Positions 31,963-38,707 are shown, counted from the stretch's first letter. The stretch: 43,722 nucleotides of DNA from CAZNKO01 sp964573855 (GCA_964573855.1 CAZNKO010000003.1:1-43722); one strand, 5' to 3'. The notes: generated by a model not told the origin, from the sequence alone. Made by a program: numbers and translations.

Positions 31963-32349
31963 GCGAACAACCGCGCACATTTGTGGAACGAACGCCTGAA
32001 ACTCGTGTCCTACTGCCCGTTGTGTGAAACGCGTTCCCGGCCGTCAGAAGCTCGACTGGTCGGAGAGGACGGCGAGACCCATCTTCTGCACGTCACCTGT
32101 CGGAAGTGCCAAGGATCGGTTCTTGCCCTTGTGTTCGTGAATCGGGTCGGGGCGAGTTCGGTTGGCGTGGTGACGGACCTTCTCTACGAGGATGTCATCC
32201 GGTTCGGTCAGACCCGAGCCGTATCCGTGGACGATGTCTTGGAAATGCACGAGCTTTTAGGGCGGCCTCTTTCGGAGTGGCTCCACGTCTCTCCGCTCAT
32301 AAAGGAACGGCCCCGCCGGGCCCGCAAACTGCGCGGCCGGCACGCATAA
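31960..32349 (+). CDS. zinc-ribbon protein, hypothetical
   Basis: The 129-residue product has two CxxC pairs (C19/C22 in SYCPLCET and C47/C50 in TCRKCQG) that probably bind one zinc in a ribbon. Between them is a short loop; after them a hydrophobic beta strand (VLALVFVN), then a helical part and a strongly basic tail (ERPRRARKLRGRHA). It could bind nucleic acid or a ribosome. No family name is secure. It lies between rodA and rplY, with hairpin elements on both sides of the gene. Confidence 0.75.
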   Translation: MANNRAHLWNERLKLVSYCPLCETRSRPSEARLVGEDGETHLLHVTCRKCQGSVLALVFVNRVGASSVGVVTDLLYEDVIRFGQTRAVSVDDVLEMHELLGRPLSEWLHVSPLIKERPRRARKLRGRHA

Positions 32350-32418
32350 TGACTTGACAGGAGGAGGGGGATCACTCACACTACCGACCATTCAGTCTTG
32401 GAATCCTCAAGGATCGGA

Positions 32419-32527
32419 TATGCCCCGTACTACAACTCTCACAGGGACTGTAGGGATGTGGCAGTAAATTGATGGTCTAAATTGTGATAGTCATTGGTAT
32501 TCCACCAGTGTTGTAGTACGGAGTATG
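32419..32527 (+). promoter_or_regulatory. start-codon hairpin element C (before rplY)
   Basis: TATG repeats flank a 101-bp segment with 14-bp arms CCCCGTACTACAAC and GTTGTAGTACGGAG (one mismatch). AAGGA lies six bases before the left ATG, and the right ATG starts rplY. The shared arm core GTACTACAAC links all three elements. Confidence 0.8.
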
Positions 32528-33304
32528 CAAAAGACGTATCATTTGAGTGCAAAAACGCGCACAGAAAAAGGCCGCAAGAACTGGTCGCTCCGCGCGGGAG
32601 ACCAGGTTCCGGCTGTTGTATACGGGGCGGCGCTCAAGGAGCCGAAGAATATTGCCGTGGACCGGAATGCTTTTACACGCCTGTTCCGCGAGGCGGGCGA
32701 AAGCTCGCTCGTCGAGCTCGAAGTGGAGGGCAGTCAGCCGCTCCCCGTGCTTATTCAGGACATTCAACTTGATCCTTTGCGGAACGAAGTCATCCACGCG
32801 GCTTTTCGCGCGGTGGACATGACAAAAGCCGTCGAGGCAGACGTGAAGCTGCACTTTACGGGCGAATCTGTAGCCATGAAATCGCTTGGAGGCACGCTCG
32901 TGCACCCGGTTGAAACTCTGCGCGTGAAAGCTCTGCCGAAGGATTTGCCGCACATGATTGAGATTGACTTGTCTCGGCTCGCGACATTTGAAGACGCTAT
33001 CCACCTGAAAGATATTGTGGTGGGGGCTGGGGTGGAATTTCTTGGGGACAAAAATCAGACCGTGGCGCTTGTGACGCCTCCGCGCTCGGAGGAAGAGTTG
33101 GCTGAACTTGATAAGGCAGTCGAGATCGATGTCACAAAAGTCGAAGTGGCGGGCAAGAAGAAAGAGGAGGAAGAGGCAGAAGGGGAGGAAGGGGCTGCGG
33201 CGGGCGAAAAGAAGCCGGAAACCGAAGCGAAGTCCGGCAAAGCCGGATCCGGCTTCGCCGGAAAAGAACTGGTGGCAAAAGAAGCTCCAAAGGCCAAGAA
33301 ATAA
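32525..33304 (+). CDS. rplY: 50S ribosomal protein L25 (CTC type)
   Basis: Binds 5S rRNA. The 259-residue product begins MQKTYHLSAKTRTEKGRKNW. It has the L25 fold (PAVVYGAALKEPKNIAVDRNAF), the second beta domain of general stress protein CTC (VLIQDIQLDPLRNEVIHAAFRAVD, VHPVETLRVKALPKDLPHMIEID) and an acidic/Lys-rich tail. The tail contains AKSGKAGSGFAGKE, coded by a GC palindrome. No Shine-Dalgarno site is adjacent; the ATG is in the right arm of element C. The DUF3048 gene follows after nine bases. Confidence 0.95.
   Translation: MQKTYHLSAKTRTEKGRKNWSLRAGDQVPAVVYGAALKEPKNIAVDRNAFTRLFREAGESSLVELEVEGSQPLPVLIQDIQLDPLRNEVIHAAFRAVDMTKAVEADVKLHFTGESVAMKSLGGTLVHPVETLRVKALPKDLPHMIEIDLSRLATFEDAIHLKDIVVGAGVEFLGDKNQTVALVTPPRSEEELAELDKAVEIDVTKVEVAGKKKEEEEAEGEEGAAAGEKKPETEAKSGKAGSGFAGKELVAKEAPKAKK
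33233..33266. repeat. GC palindromic repeat inserted in frame in rplY
   Basis: TCCGGCAAAGCC-GGATCC-GGCTTCGCCGGA is a 30-base palindrome with one mismatch, followed by AAAAG. It shares layout and flanking AAAAG with the copy in the GGDEF gene. Confidence 0.75.
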
Positions 33305-33313
33305 TCCAACTGC

Positions 33314-34384
33314 ATGCCGATGCGCATCCAAAATTTGTTGGAGCGGATGCGACGTCCGCGTTTCCTCGCCAGCGCCGCCGTGGCCGCGCTGGCGATTGTA
33401 TTGCTGCTTGGCGGCTACGCGTTCCGCGGCGTGTGGTGGCCGCGCGGAGCGGAAGAGGGCAGCGCGCAAACGCCCGTTCAAGGCGAATTTCGCCACCCGC
33501 TCACGGGGGTCCGCCTGGAGGAGCCGATCGAGCGACCACAGGTGTATGGCCTCATGGTGGACCATTCCCAGGACGCGTGGCCCCCAAGCGGAGTGGACCA
33601 GGCGTTTCTCGTAATCGAGGCGCCGGTCGAGGCCGGCATCCCGCGCCTGCTCGCTTTTTTTTCTTCCGATCAGCAGGTGGACAAAATCGGTCCCGTCCGT
33701 TCCGCGCGTCCGTATTTTGTCGATTGGAACAACGAGCTCGACGCGCTCTACGTGCACGTAGGCGGATCCGATGCCGCGCTCGAGCAAATTTCCCTGGACG
33801 GCACATTCGATTTGAACCAATTTTGGAACGGGAACGTCTTCTGGCGCGCGCCGGACCGCGTTGCCCCGCACAATACCTACACGTCAACCGATCTCCTCGC
33901 CTCCGCGGTCGCGAAATTCCGCGCCGCAAGCAAGGCTCCGTTTCTCGTGTACGGCTCTTGGAAGTTTCAGGACCCGCCGGCCCTGCGCCCGGAGATGGGG
34001 ATTGGCGTCATGATCGATTATTTCCCGACGATCTATCGCGGCACGTGGAAGTACCAGCCGGACACCAATACCTACCGGCGTCTGCAAAGCGGTTTGCCGT
34101 TTGCGATGCAAAACGGAACGGTGATTGAAACAAATAACGTCGCTGTCATGATCACGGGCATTCAAGTGATCGACCAGATCGGCCGGCGTCAGGTGAAAAC
34201 GATTGGGGAAGGGGAGGCGCTCGTATTTCGCGATGGGGAGATGATCTCCGCAAAGTGGAAAAAGCCATCGCAAAGCGAACGTCTTCGGTTCTATGATGAA
34301 AGCGGCCAGGAGATTTTGTGGAATCCCGGGCAGACGTGGATCGAGGTGGTGGACAGCCGCGACCGCGTGATTGTGCAGAAGTGA
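33314..34384 (+). CDS. DUF3048 (YerB-like) anchored protein
   Basis: The 356-residue product begins with a basic stretch and one membrane helix (FLASAAVAALAIVLLLGGYAF). YerB/DUF3048 features follow: RPQVYGLMVDHSQDAWPPSGVDQAFLVIE, then PRLLAFFSSDQQVDKIGPVRSARPYFVDWNNELDALYVHVGGSD. The C-terminal domain (VMITGIQVIDQIGRRQVKTIGEGEALVFRDGE) is the second DUF3048 half. YerB of Bacillus is a lipoprotein of unknown role; here the anchor is a helix without a lipobox Cys. A second ATG two codons downstream is possible. It converges on prmC across a repeat block. Confidence 0.88.
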   Translation: MPMRIQNLLERMRRPRFLASAAVAALAIVLLLGGYAFRGVWWPRGAEEGSAQTPVQGEFRHPLTGVRLEEPIERPQVYGLMVDHSQDAWPPSGVDQAFLVIEAPVEAGIPRLLAFFSSDQQVDKIGPVRSARPYFVDWNNELDALYVHVGGSDAALEQISLDGTFDLNQFWNGNVFWRAPDRVAPHNTYTSTDLLASAVAKFRAASKAPFLVYGSWKFQDPPALRPEMGIGVMIDYFPTIYRGTWKYQPDTNTYRRLQSGLPFAMQNGTVIETNNVAVMITGIQVIDQIGRRQVKTIGEGEALVFRDGEMISAKWKKPSQSERLRFYDESGQEILWNPGQTWIEVVDSRDRVIVQK

Positions 34385-34410
34385 GGAGGGTTGGGTACCG
34401 CCTGACGATG

Positions 34411-34556
34411 AGATGTTCGGGCTTCGTCGCGCTTAGCGCGACTTCGCGTTCGGTCGCGTGAGACCAGACGGTTCGGTAATCGTTCGAACGCCATCAGGCA
34501 CCGAACCTGTCAGGCGCCAGCCGAACGCTGCTTCCCGTCGACAGGCAGCACCGAAC
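34411..34556. repeat. GGTTCGGT/ACCGAAC repeat block without a gene
   Basis: Both brackets seen around the four-helix-bundle gene recur here in the same order (CAGACGGTTCGGT, then CAGGCACCGAACC, CAGCCGAACGCTGCT, CAGGCAGCACCGAAC), with only about a dozen bases between them. A GTCGCGC/GCGCGAC hairpin lies to the left. It sits between converging genes. Confidence 0.8.
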
Positions 34557-34562
34557 CGCTTT

Positions 34563-35486
34563 TTATATTTCCGTCACGACCACGCGGTCGAAACCGTCGA
34601 GGTCTTTGAGGATGTGCGGCACCGCTTGGGGAAAATCGTGGCGGACGAGAGAGCGCATCCGCTCCGTCTGCGAAGGATCAATTTCACAAAAGACGGTCAC
34701 GCGGTGCGGAAGCGTCTTACGGCTCCGGCAAAGATTTCGGGAGAATTCCCAATACGCATCGAGTCCGTCTGCTCCAGCCACGAGAGCCATTTTAGGCTCA
34801 TAGTCCCGGATTTCCGACTGGGCCGTTTCCCATTGGTGTTCCGTGAGATAAGGGAGGTTGGCGCAGATGACAAGGTGGTGGATCGGGGAGCGCCGTCCGC
34901 CCGCTTTTATTTTTTCAAACATACGAACCAGGGGTTCAATCAAGGAGCCTTCGCGAAGATCAACGAGATCCGTTACTTGATGCGTTTCGGCGTTCTTTCG
35001 TGCGAACTGAAGAGCCGATGGGCTTATGTCCACGGCCATGACGGGCAGGCTCGTTTTTGCTGCAAGCGTGATCGCGATCGCGCCGGAGCCTGTGCCAATG
35101 TCCGCGAAGAGCACGCGGTCCGGGCTCGAGGTCTTGGCCTCTGAAATTGCGGCCTCGACGAGCGTCTCGGTGGCCGGGCGCGGGATGAGGACAGAGGGGC
35201 TGACGAAAAATTTGCGGCCGTAGAATTCTTTCGAGCCAACCAGATAGGCGACGGGTTCATGGCGGAGCCGGCGCGCGATGAAGGCGCGGTAGCGTTCCTC
35301 GCGCGCCGCGGGAACTTCCGCGTCAAAGTGACTGAAAATCCATGCCTTCGGCATTTCGAGGGCCGAGGCGAGAAGGATTTGGGCGTCGAGATTGGGCGAG
35401 TCGAGCCGCGTTTTTGTTTCCGAGTCCGAGTCTATGTGCGCCTTGAGTTGTTCGGTTCCCCAGGTCAGGGCTTCCATGATGGTCAT
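34563..35486 (-). CDS. prmC: peptide chain release factor N5-glutamine methyltransferase
   Basis: Methylates the Gln of the GGQ loop of release factors. The 307-residue product has the N-terminal helical domain, then LVGSKEFYGRKFFVSPSVLIPRPATETLVEAA, the SAM motif VLFADIGTGSGAIAITLAAK and MAVDISPSALQFARKNA. The usual NPPY is replaced by ANLPY (VICANLPYLTEHQ). Asn still sits beside the PY, so substrate binding is plausible. prfA is about 1.5 kb away on the same strand. Its leader is made of ACAAGAGACAAGG words and lacks a Shine-Dalgarno site. A second Met three codons down is possible. Confidence 0.92.
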   Translation of the reverse strand: MTIMEALTWGTEQLKAHIDSDSETKTRLDSPNLDAQILLASALEMPKAWIFSHFDAEVPAAREERYRAFIARRLRHEPVAYLVGSKEFYGRKFFVSPSVLIPRPATETLVEAAISEAKTSSPDRVLFADIGTGSGAIAITLAAKTSLPVMAVDISPSALQFARKNAETHQVTDLVDLREGSLIEPLVRMFEKIKAGGRRSPIHHLVICANLPYLTEHQWETAQSEIRDYEPKMALVAGADGLDAYWEFSRNLCRSRKTLPHRVTVFCEIDPSQTERMRSLVRHDFPQAVPHILKDLDGFDRVVVTEI

Positions 35487-35493
35487 GGGGGAA

Positions 35494-35527
35494 GGCTACA
35501 AGAGACAAGGGACAAGAGACAAGGGCA
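35494..35527. repeat. word repeat (ACAAGAGACAAGG) before prmC
   Basis: ACAAGAGACAAGGGACAAG and ACAAGGGCAGG form an AG-rich tandem run directly upstream of prmC. Confidence 0.75.
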
Positions 35528-35635
35528 GGGAAAAAGACCCGCCGTCGCTTCAGACTTTTCCGCCAAAGGCGGACCAGCCTCTGGCTGGGGCGGGTTCTTT
35601 GTTTTTGATTGGTGAATTATGATGAAAGAAAAAGC
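35528..35635 (-). repeat. 108-bp terminator-like dispersed repeat, copy 2
   Basis: Opposite in orientation to the copy at 6542-6649 and nearly identical, with the same cloverleaf-like stems and closing T-run on the minus strand. It lies downstream of the 92-aa minus-strand gene. Confidence 0.8.
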
Positions 35636-35662
35636 CCCGCTCCTTTGAAGAAGGGGCGGGGC
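35626..35662 (-). terminator. terminator of the 92-aa gene
   Basis: On the minus strand GCCCCGCCCCTT, loop CTTC, AAAGGAGCGGGGC, then TTTTTC: a long stem with a one-base asymmetry. Confidence 0.85.
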
Positions 35663-35726
35663 GAAGATTTCGGTCGCCCGGACTTTGACGGGCAGAGGGG
35701 GGAGGGGGGGACCCACCCACCCGTTT

Positions 35727-36005
35727 TTAGAACGAACGACCGAAGAGGGTGTCCATGACCCGAAGGTCACCAGGGGCTCCCTGCCAGCAAGACTCAACCG
35801 GCGAGTGCAACTGCTTGTAACACGTGGGGCGCGCTACAAGGGACGTGCGGTTCGAGAGACAGTCCAGATTAAAGACAACCGGGAAGTCCAGGTTAGAGGG
35901 CGGCACGTCTTCCGGGGTGAGGAGCCCCAAGGCCGGCGATCTGACAAGGTTTCCGCGGGCGCCAGTTTGGCTGCCTGCCGAACCGTTTTCGTATATAAAG
36001 AGCAT
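35727..36005 (-). CDS. hypothetical protein, 92 aa
   Basis: Supported by a strong promoter directly upstream and a strong terminator downstream. The product begins MLFIYENGSAGSQTGARG and has three Cys spread over the sequence (LDCLSN, PTCYKQ, ESCWQG). No domain, signal peptide or membrane helix is recognised. The ATG is nine bases after the -10 box, so the mRNA may be leaderless. Between this gene and its terminator lies a G-rich stretch (GAGGGGGGAGGGGG on the plus strand) with no gene. Confidence 0.6.
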   Translation of the reverse strand: MLFIYENGSAGSQTGARGNLVRSPALGLLTPEDVPPSNLDFPVVFNLDCLSNRTSLVARPTCYKQLHSPVESCWQGAPGDLRVMDTLFGRSF

Positions 36006-36014
36006 TGTGTGGGC

Positions 36015-36043
36015 AGGCTAACAAGGGCGGCTCATGTTGTCAA
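36015..36043 (-). promoter_or_regulatory. promoter of the 92-aa gene
   Basis: On the minus strand TTGACA, 17-bp spacer, TAGCCT. The -35 box lies inside the 3' end of the nucleotidyltransferase gene. Confidence 0.65.
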
Positions 36044-36709
36044 GTCTTGTACAGCCGCGAGCTCCTCTGGCGTCCCGACCGGGCGCCATCCGGTCGCGAA
36101 TTCCGCATGAACCGGGAGGTTTTTGGCCATCTCGACCAAGGTATGAGGGAGGCTGAATTCTTTGTGAGCACGGACGGGGATGGAAATCAGGGGGTAATGA
36201 AAAAAACGCTCATCGAGGAGGTACGCGCCGCAGATTTGGAGCTTCTCCTCCTCCGCCGGGGCGCGTGCCTCGATTGCCGCCAGTCGTTCATCGGCGTCGA
36301 GCAGGGCCGAAAAGGGAATGGAAGCGCGGGTTCGGTTGAGAAGGATGCCAAGCGGGTGAGCGGTAAGGCGCTCCAGGTCCGCCTTTGTATAAAGATCATC
36401 TCCATTCACAACTAAAAATCGGTCGTGCAGGTATTTTTTTGTCCGATGAATCGCGTCACCGGTGCCGGTCAGTTTTGTCTGCACCACGTACCGGACGGGT
36501 TTTCCCTTCCACATTTTTCCGATCCGGCGTCGAATTTGGTCGCGCTTGTAGCCGACGACGATCAGAATTTCCGTGACCGGATCTGGCAGAGCGTCGAGAA
36601 TCCGCTCGAGGAGCGGCTGGCCTTGAATGTCGACGAGCGCTTTCGGGGTTTCAAGCGTGAACGGGCGCAACCGCGTGCCTTCGCCGGCCGCAAGGATAAC
36701 GGCCTGCAT
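36032..36709 (-). CDS. sugar-phosphate nucleotidyltransferase
   Basis: NTP-dependent transferase of the GlmU/RmlA/ManC type. The 225-residue product opens with MQAVILAAGEGTRLRPFTLETPKALVDIQGQPLLE, the GxGTRxxPxTxxxPK nucleotide-binding motif. VVNGDDLYTKADLE supplies the metal-binding Asp. There is no C-terminal hexapeptide repeat, so it is not a full GlmU. TGTGDAIHRTKKYL is typical of the family. The sugar cannot be assigned. It lies one base after a coiled-coil gene and downstream of prfA, likely in one operon. Confidence 0.88.
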   Translation of the reverse strand: MQAVILAAGEGTRLRPFTLETPKALVDIQGQPLLERILDALPDPVTEILIVVGYKRDQIRRRIGKMWKGKPVRYVVQTKLTGTGDAIHRTKKYLHDRFLVVNGDDLYTKADLERLTAHPLGILLNRTRASIPFSALLDADERLAAIEARAPAEEEKLQICGAYLLDERFFHYPLISIPVRAHKEFSLPHTLVEMAKNLPVHAEFATGWRPVGTPEELAAVQDLTT

Positions 36710-36710
36710 A

Positions 36711-37025
36711 TCAAGCTTCCGCTATGTCGTGGCGTTCGCTGATCTGTTCCCCTGCGTTCTCAAGCGGTTTCATCGCGGCGGAAACGGCCAAGGCCTGCCG
36801 CGTCAATTCTTCCGAGCGGTTCCGGAGCGTCCGGAGACGTTCGTCTCCCGCCCCGGTTGCCTCTGCATGCCGCAAGATATCTTTGACCGCGTTCAGTTCG
36901 GCAAGAATTTCACTGAGCTGTTTATTCATGGCTTCCAGCTGGTCATTGATAGATCGCAGGGCCTCAAAAGCTTTTTCTCGTCTCGCGGCCGGCTCTTTTG
37001 ACGGAGCGCGTTCCAGATGGCGCAT
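36711..37025 (-). CDS. small coiled-coil protein, hypothetical
   Basis: The start was taken at MRHLERAPSKEPAARREKAF, which lies just after prfA; the frame upstream overlaps prfA. The 104-residue product is a single long helix with heptads (LRSINDQLEAMNKQLSEILAELNAVKDIL), so it is likely a coiled-coil dimer. A basic N-terminus could touch nucleic acid or membrane. Its stop codon is one base before the nucleotidyltransferase ATG, suggesting coupled translation. No family recognised. Confidence 0.7.
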   Translation of the reverse strand: MRHLERAPSKEPAARREKAFEALRSINDQLEAMNKQLSEILAELNAVKDILRHAEATGAGDERLRTLRNRSEELTRQALAVSAAMKPLENAGEQISERHDIAEA

Positions 37026-37041
37026 AGAATGGGAAAAAAGA

Positions 37042-38109
37042 TTAATCGCTTGCGGTCTTTTCACGCTCCGCATGCTTCAGGGCCGCGAGGACATCCTCGA
37101 GGGCCCCGTCCATGATACCCGGAATGTTGTGAAAATTCATCTTGATGCGATGGTCCGTCACACGATCTTGAGGATAGTTGTAGGTGCGGATTTTTTCCGA
37201 GCGTTCTCCCGTGCCGATTTGGCCGCGGCGCGCTTCAGAACGCTCTCGGTGCCGCTTTTCTTCCTCAAGGGCAAAGAGACGCGAGCGCAGAATCTGCATG
37301 GCCCGTTCGCGGTTCTGCTGCTGGCTCCGTTCATCCTGGCAGGAGACGGCGAGGCCGCTTGGCAAGTGGGTGAGCCGCACGGCCGAATAGGTGGTGTTGA
37401 CACTCTGCCCTCCGTGTCCGCCGGCAGTCATGGTTTCAATTTTCAAATCCTTGGGATCGATTCGGAGATCCATCTCCTCCGCCTCTGGCAGGACCGCGAC
37501 GGTCACGGTTGAGGTGTGGACGCGCCCCGCCTTCTCCGTTTCCGGGACGCGTTGCACCCGGTGCACCCCGCTTTCATATTTCAATTTGCTGTACACATTC
37601 GCCCCAGAAATAAGAAGGATGACCTCTTTGAATCCGCCCTGGTCATTCCGGCTTTCAGACACCAGCTGAACTTTCCACCCCTGACGCTCCGCGTAGCGCG
37701 TGTACATACGCACGAGCTCGGCCGCAAACAACCCTGCCTCATCTCCGCCGGTTCCGGCCCGCACTTCCATCACGATGTTTTTCCGGTCAAGCGGATCTGG
37801 CGGGACGAGCGCCTCTGCAAGTTTCTGCTCAAGCCCCGGGAGTCTCGCGCGGTTCTCGCTTATTTCCGATTCCGCAAGCTCGCGTAATTCCGCCTCCTTT
37901 GCCTCCTTGAACGTCTTTTCCGCACTTTCCAAATCCGCGAGCGTTTTTTCGTACGTATCTCCAACCGTGAGCACCTCTCGGGCGGCGGTATACGCTTCAT
38001 TGGCTTCTCGAAGTTTTTTTGGATCCGCGAGGACCGCAGGACTCGCAAGTTTTCCTTCCAGCTCCTCGGCCCGACGTTTTATCTTTTTCAATTCTTTTAA
38101 CAAATCCAT
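37042..38109 (-). CDS. prfA: peptide chain release factor 1
   Basis: Reads UAA and UAG. The 355-residue product has the peptidyl-hydrolysis loop GGHGGQSVNTTYSAVRLTH with the GGQ Gln that PrmC methylates. The anticodon-like tripeptide is in HRVQRVPETEKAG (PET, a common RF1 form). MEVRAGTGGDEAGLFAAELVRMY and the C-terminal RIKMNFHNIPGIMDGALEDV are also diagnostic. RF2 would carry SPF instead. UGA is nonetheless a stop here, so an RF2 gene must lie elsewhere. A structured element precedes it, following rpmE. Confidence 0.97.
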   Translation of the reverse strand: MDLLKELKKIKRRAEELEGKLASPAVLADPKKLREANEAYTAAREVLTVGDTYEKTLADLESAEKTFKEAKEAELRELAESEISENRARLPGLEQKLAEALVPPDPLDRKNIVMEVRAGTGGDEAGLFAAELVRMYTRYAERQGWKVQLVSESRNDQGGFKEVILLISGANVYSKLKYESGVHRVQRVPETEKAGRVHTSTVTVAVLPEAEEMDLRIDPKDLKIETMTAGGHGGQSVNTTYSAVRLTHLPSGLAVSCQDERSQQQNRERAMQILRSRLFALEEEKRHRERSEARRGQIGTGERSEKIRTYNYPQDRVTDHRIKMNFHNIPGIMDGALEDVLAALKHAEREKTASD

Positions 38110-38146
38110 ATGTGCGAAAGTCTAACATAAAACGTGGTCGGATGAT

Positions 38147-38263
38147 GAGGCCGGGTGGCATGCAGCCCCGCCAACGGCGGGGACAACGCGCACCCGCCAA
38201 CATCTGCGAAGTTGTGGCGGGGAGCACTGGCGGGGTGAAGCTGCAATGCCAGGACCCGGCCTC
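38147..38263 (-). ncRNA. conserved structured element upstream of prfA, copy 2
   Basis: Ends pair as GAGGCCGGGT with ACCCGGCCTC, then GCATGCAGC with GCTGCAATGC. Interior hairpins CCCCGCC-AAC-GGCGGGG and CCCGCCA...TGGCGGG replace different ones in copy 1. Conserved unpaired words (GACARCGCGCA, GAGCACTG, GGGGTGAA, AGGACCC) are shared with copy 1. Confidence 0.6.
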
Positions 38264-38295
38264 GACCAGAACCTGACCACGTAAAATGATGCGGG

Positions 38296-38583
38296 CTACT
38301 TTTTGGCGGCCTTTTCCTTCTTCTCGATCTTCTTGGCCTCGCGTTTCACCTTCTTCACTTTCTTGCCGGTTGGTGAGGCGGCCTTCTTGGCCACTTTCTC
38401 CTTGTACTTCTCGACCCGGCGGGCCGTGTCCACGATCTTTTGCTTGCCCGTGTAGAGCGGGTGGCAGTTGGCGCAGAGTTCGACGTGGATTTCCGGCACG
38501 GTCGAACCAACCTCGTAGGTTGCGCCGCAGGCGCAGACGATTTTGGCCTTCTCGATGTATTCAGGATGGATTCCCTTCTTCAT
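38296..38583 (-). CDS. rpmE: 50S ribosomal protein L31, zinc type
   Basis: The 95-residue product begins MKKGIHPEYIEKAKIVCACG, with C17 and C19, and later CANCHPLYTGKQKIVDTARRVEKY with C37 and C40. This is the zinc-binding form. CHPLYTGKQ is the family signature. A Lys/Ala-rich tail of about 30 residues extends beyond the usual 70-residue L31. It is the first gene before prfA and has its own promoter. The leader is filled by GGTTCGCAGGTTCATA words. Confidence 0.95.
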   Translation of the reverse strand: MKKGIHPEYIEKAKIVCACGATYEVGSTVPEIHVELCANCHPLYTGKQKIVDTARRVEKYKEKVAKKAASPTGKKVKKVKREAKKIEKKEKAAKK

Positions 38584-38642
38584 AGGTTCGCAGGTTCATA
38601 GGTTCGCAGGTTCGCAGCGGCCCCTACGGCCCTGTGAACCTT
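38584..38642. repeat. word repeat (GGTTCGCAGGTTCATA) in the rpmE leader
   Basis: AGGTTCGCAGGTTCATAGG and AGGTTCGCAGGTTCGCAG recur, then GCCCCTACGGCC and the complement TGTGAACC. The words can fold back on each other. Confidence 0.75.
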
Positions 38643-38678
38643 CTTTTTCTGCGATCCTACGTTAAAAACGATGGCGCG

Positions 38679-38707
38679 AGTGTAGCAGGGGTGGACGGGA
38701 GCGTCAA
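38679..38707 (-). promoter_or_regulatory. rpmE-prfA operon promoter
   Basis: On the minus strand TTGACG, 17-bp spacer, TACACT with TGC before it (extended -10). The leader is about 90 bases. Confidence 0.7.

Noticed and set aside
30552..32527. Integron attC sites
   Set aside because: The arms do not fit RYYYAAC/GTTRRRY core sites, no integrase is seen, and the genes are housekeeping genes.
35685..36110. 141-codon plus-strand frame
   Set aside because: The minus-strand frame has promoter and terminator; the plus-strand frame has neither and overlaps the nucleotidyltransferase end.
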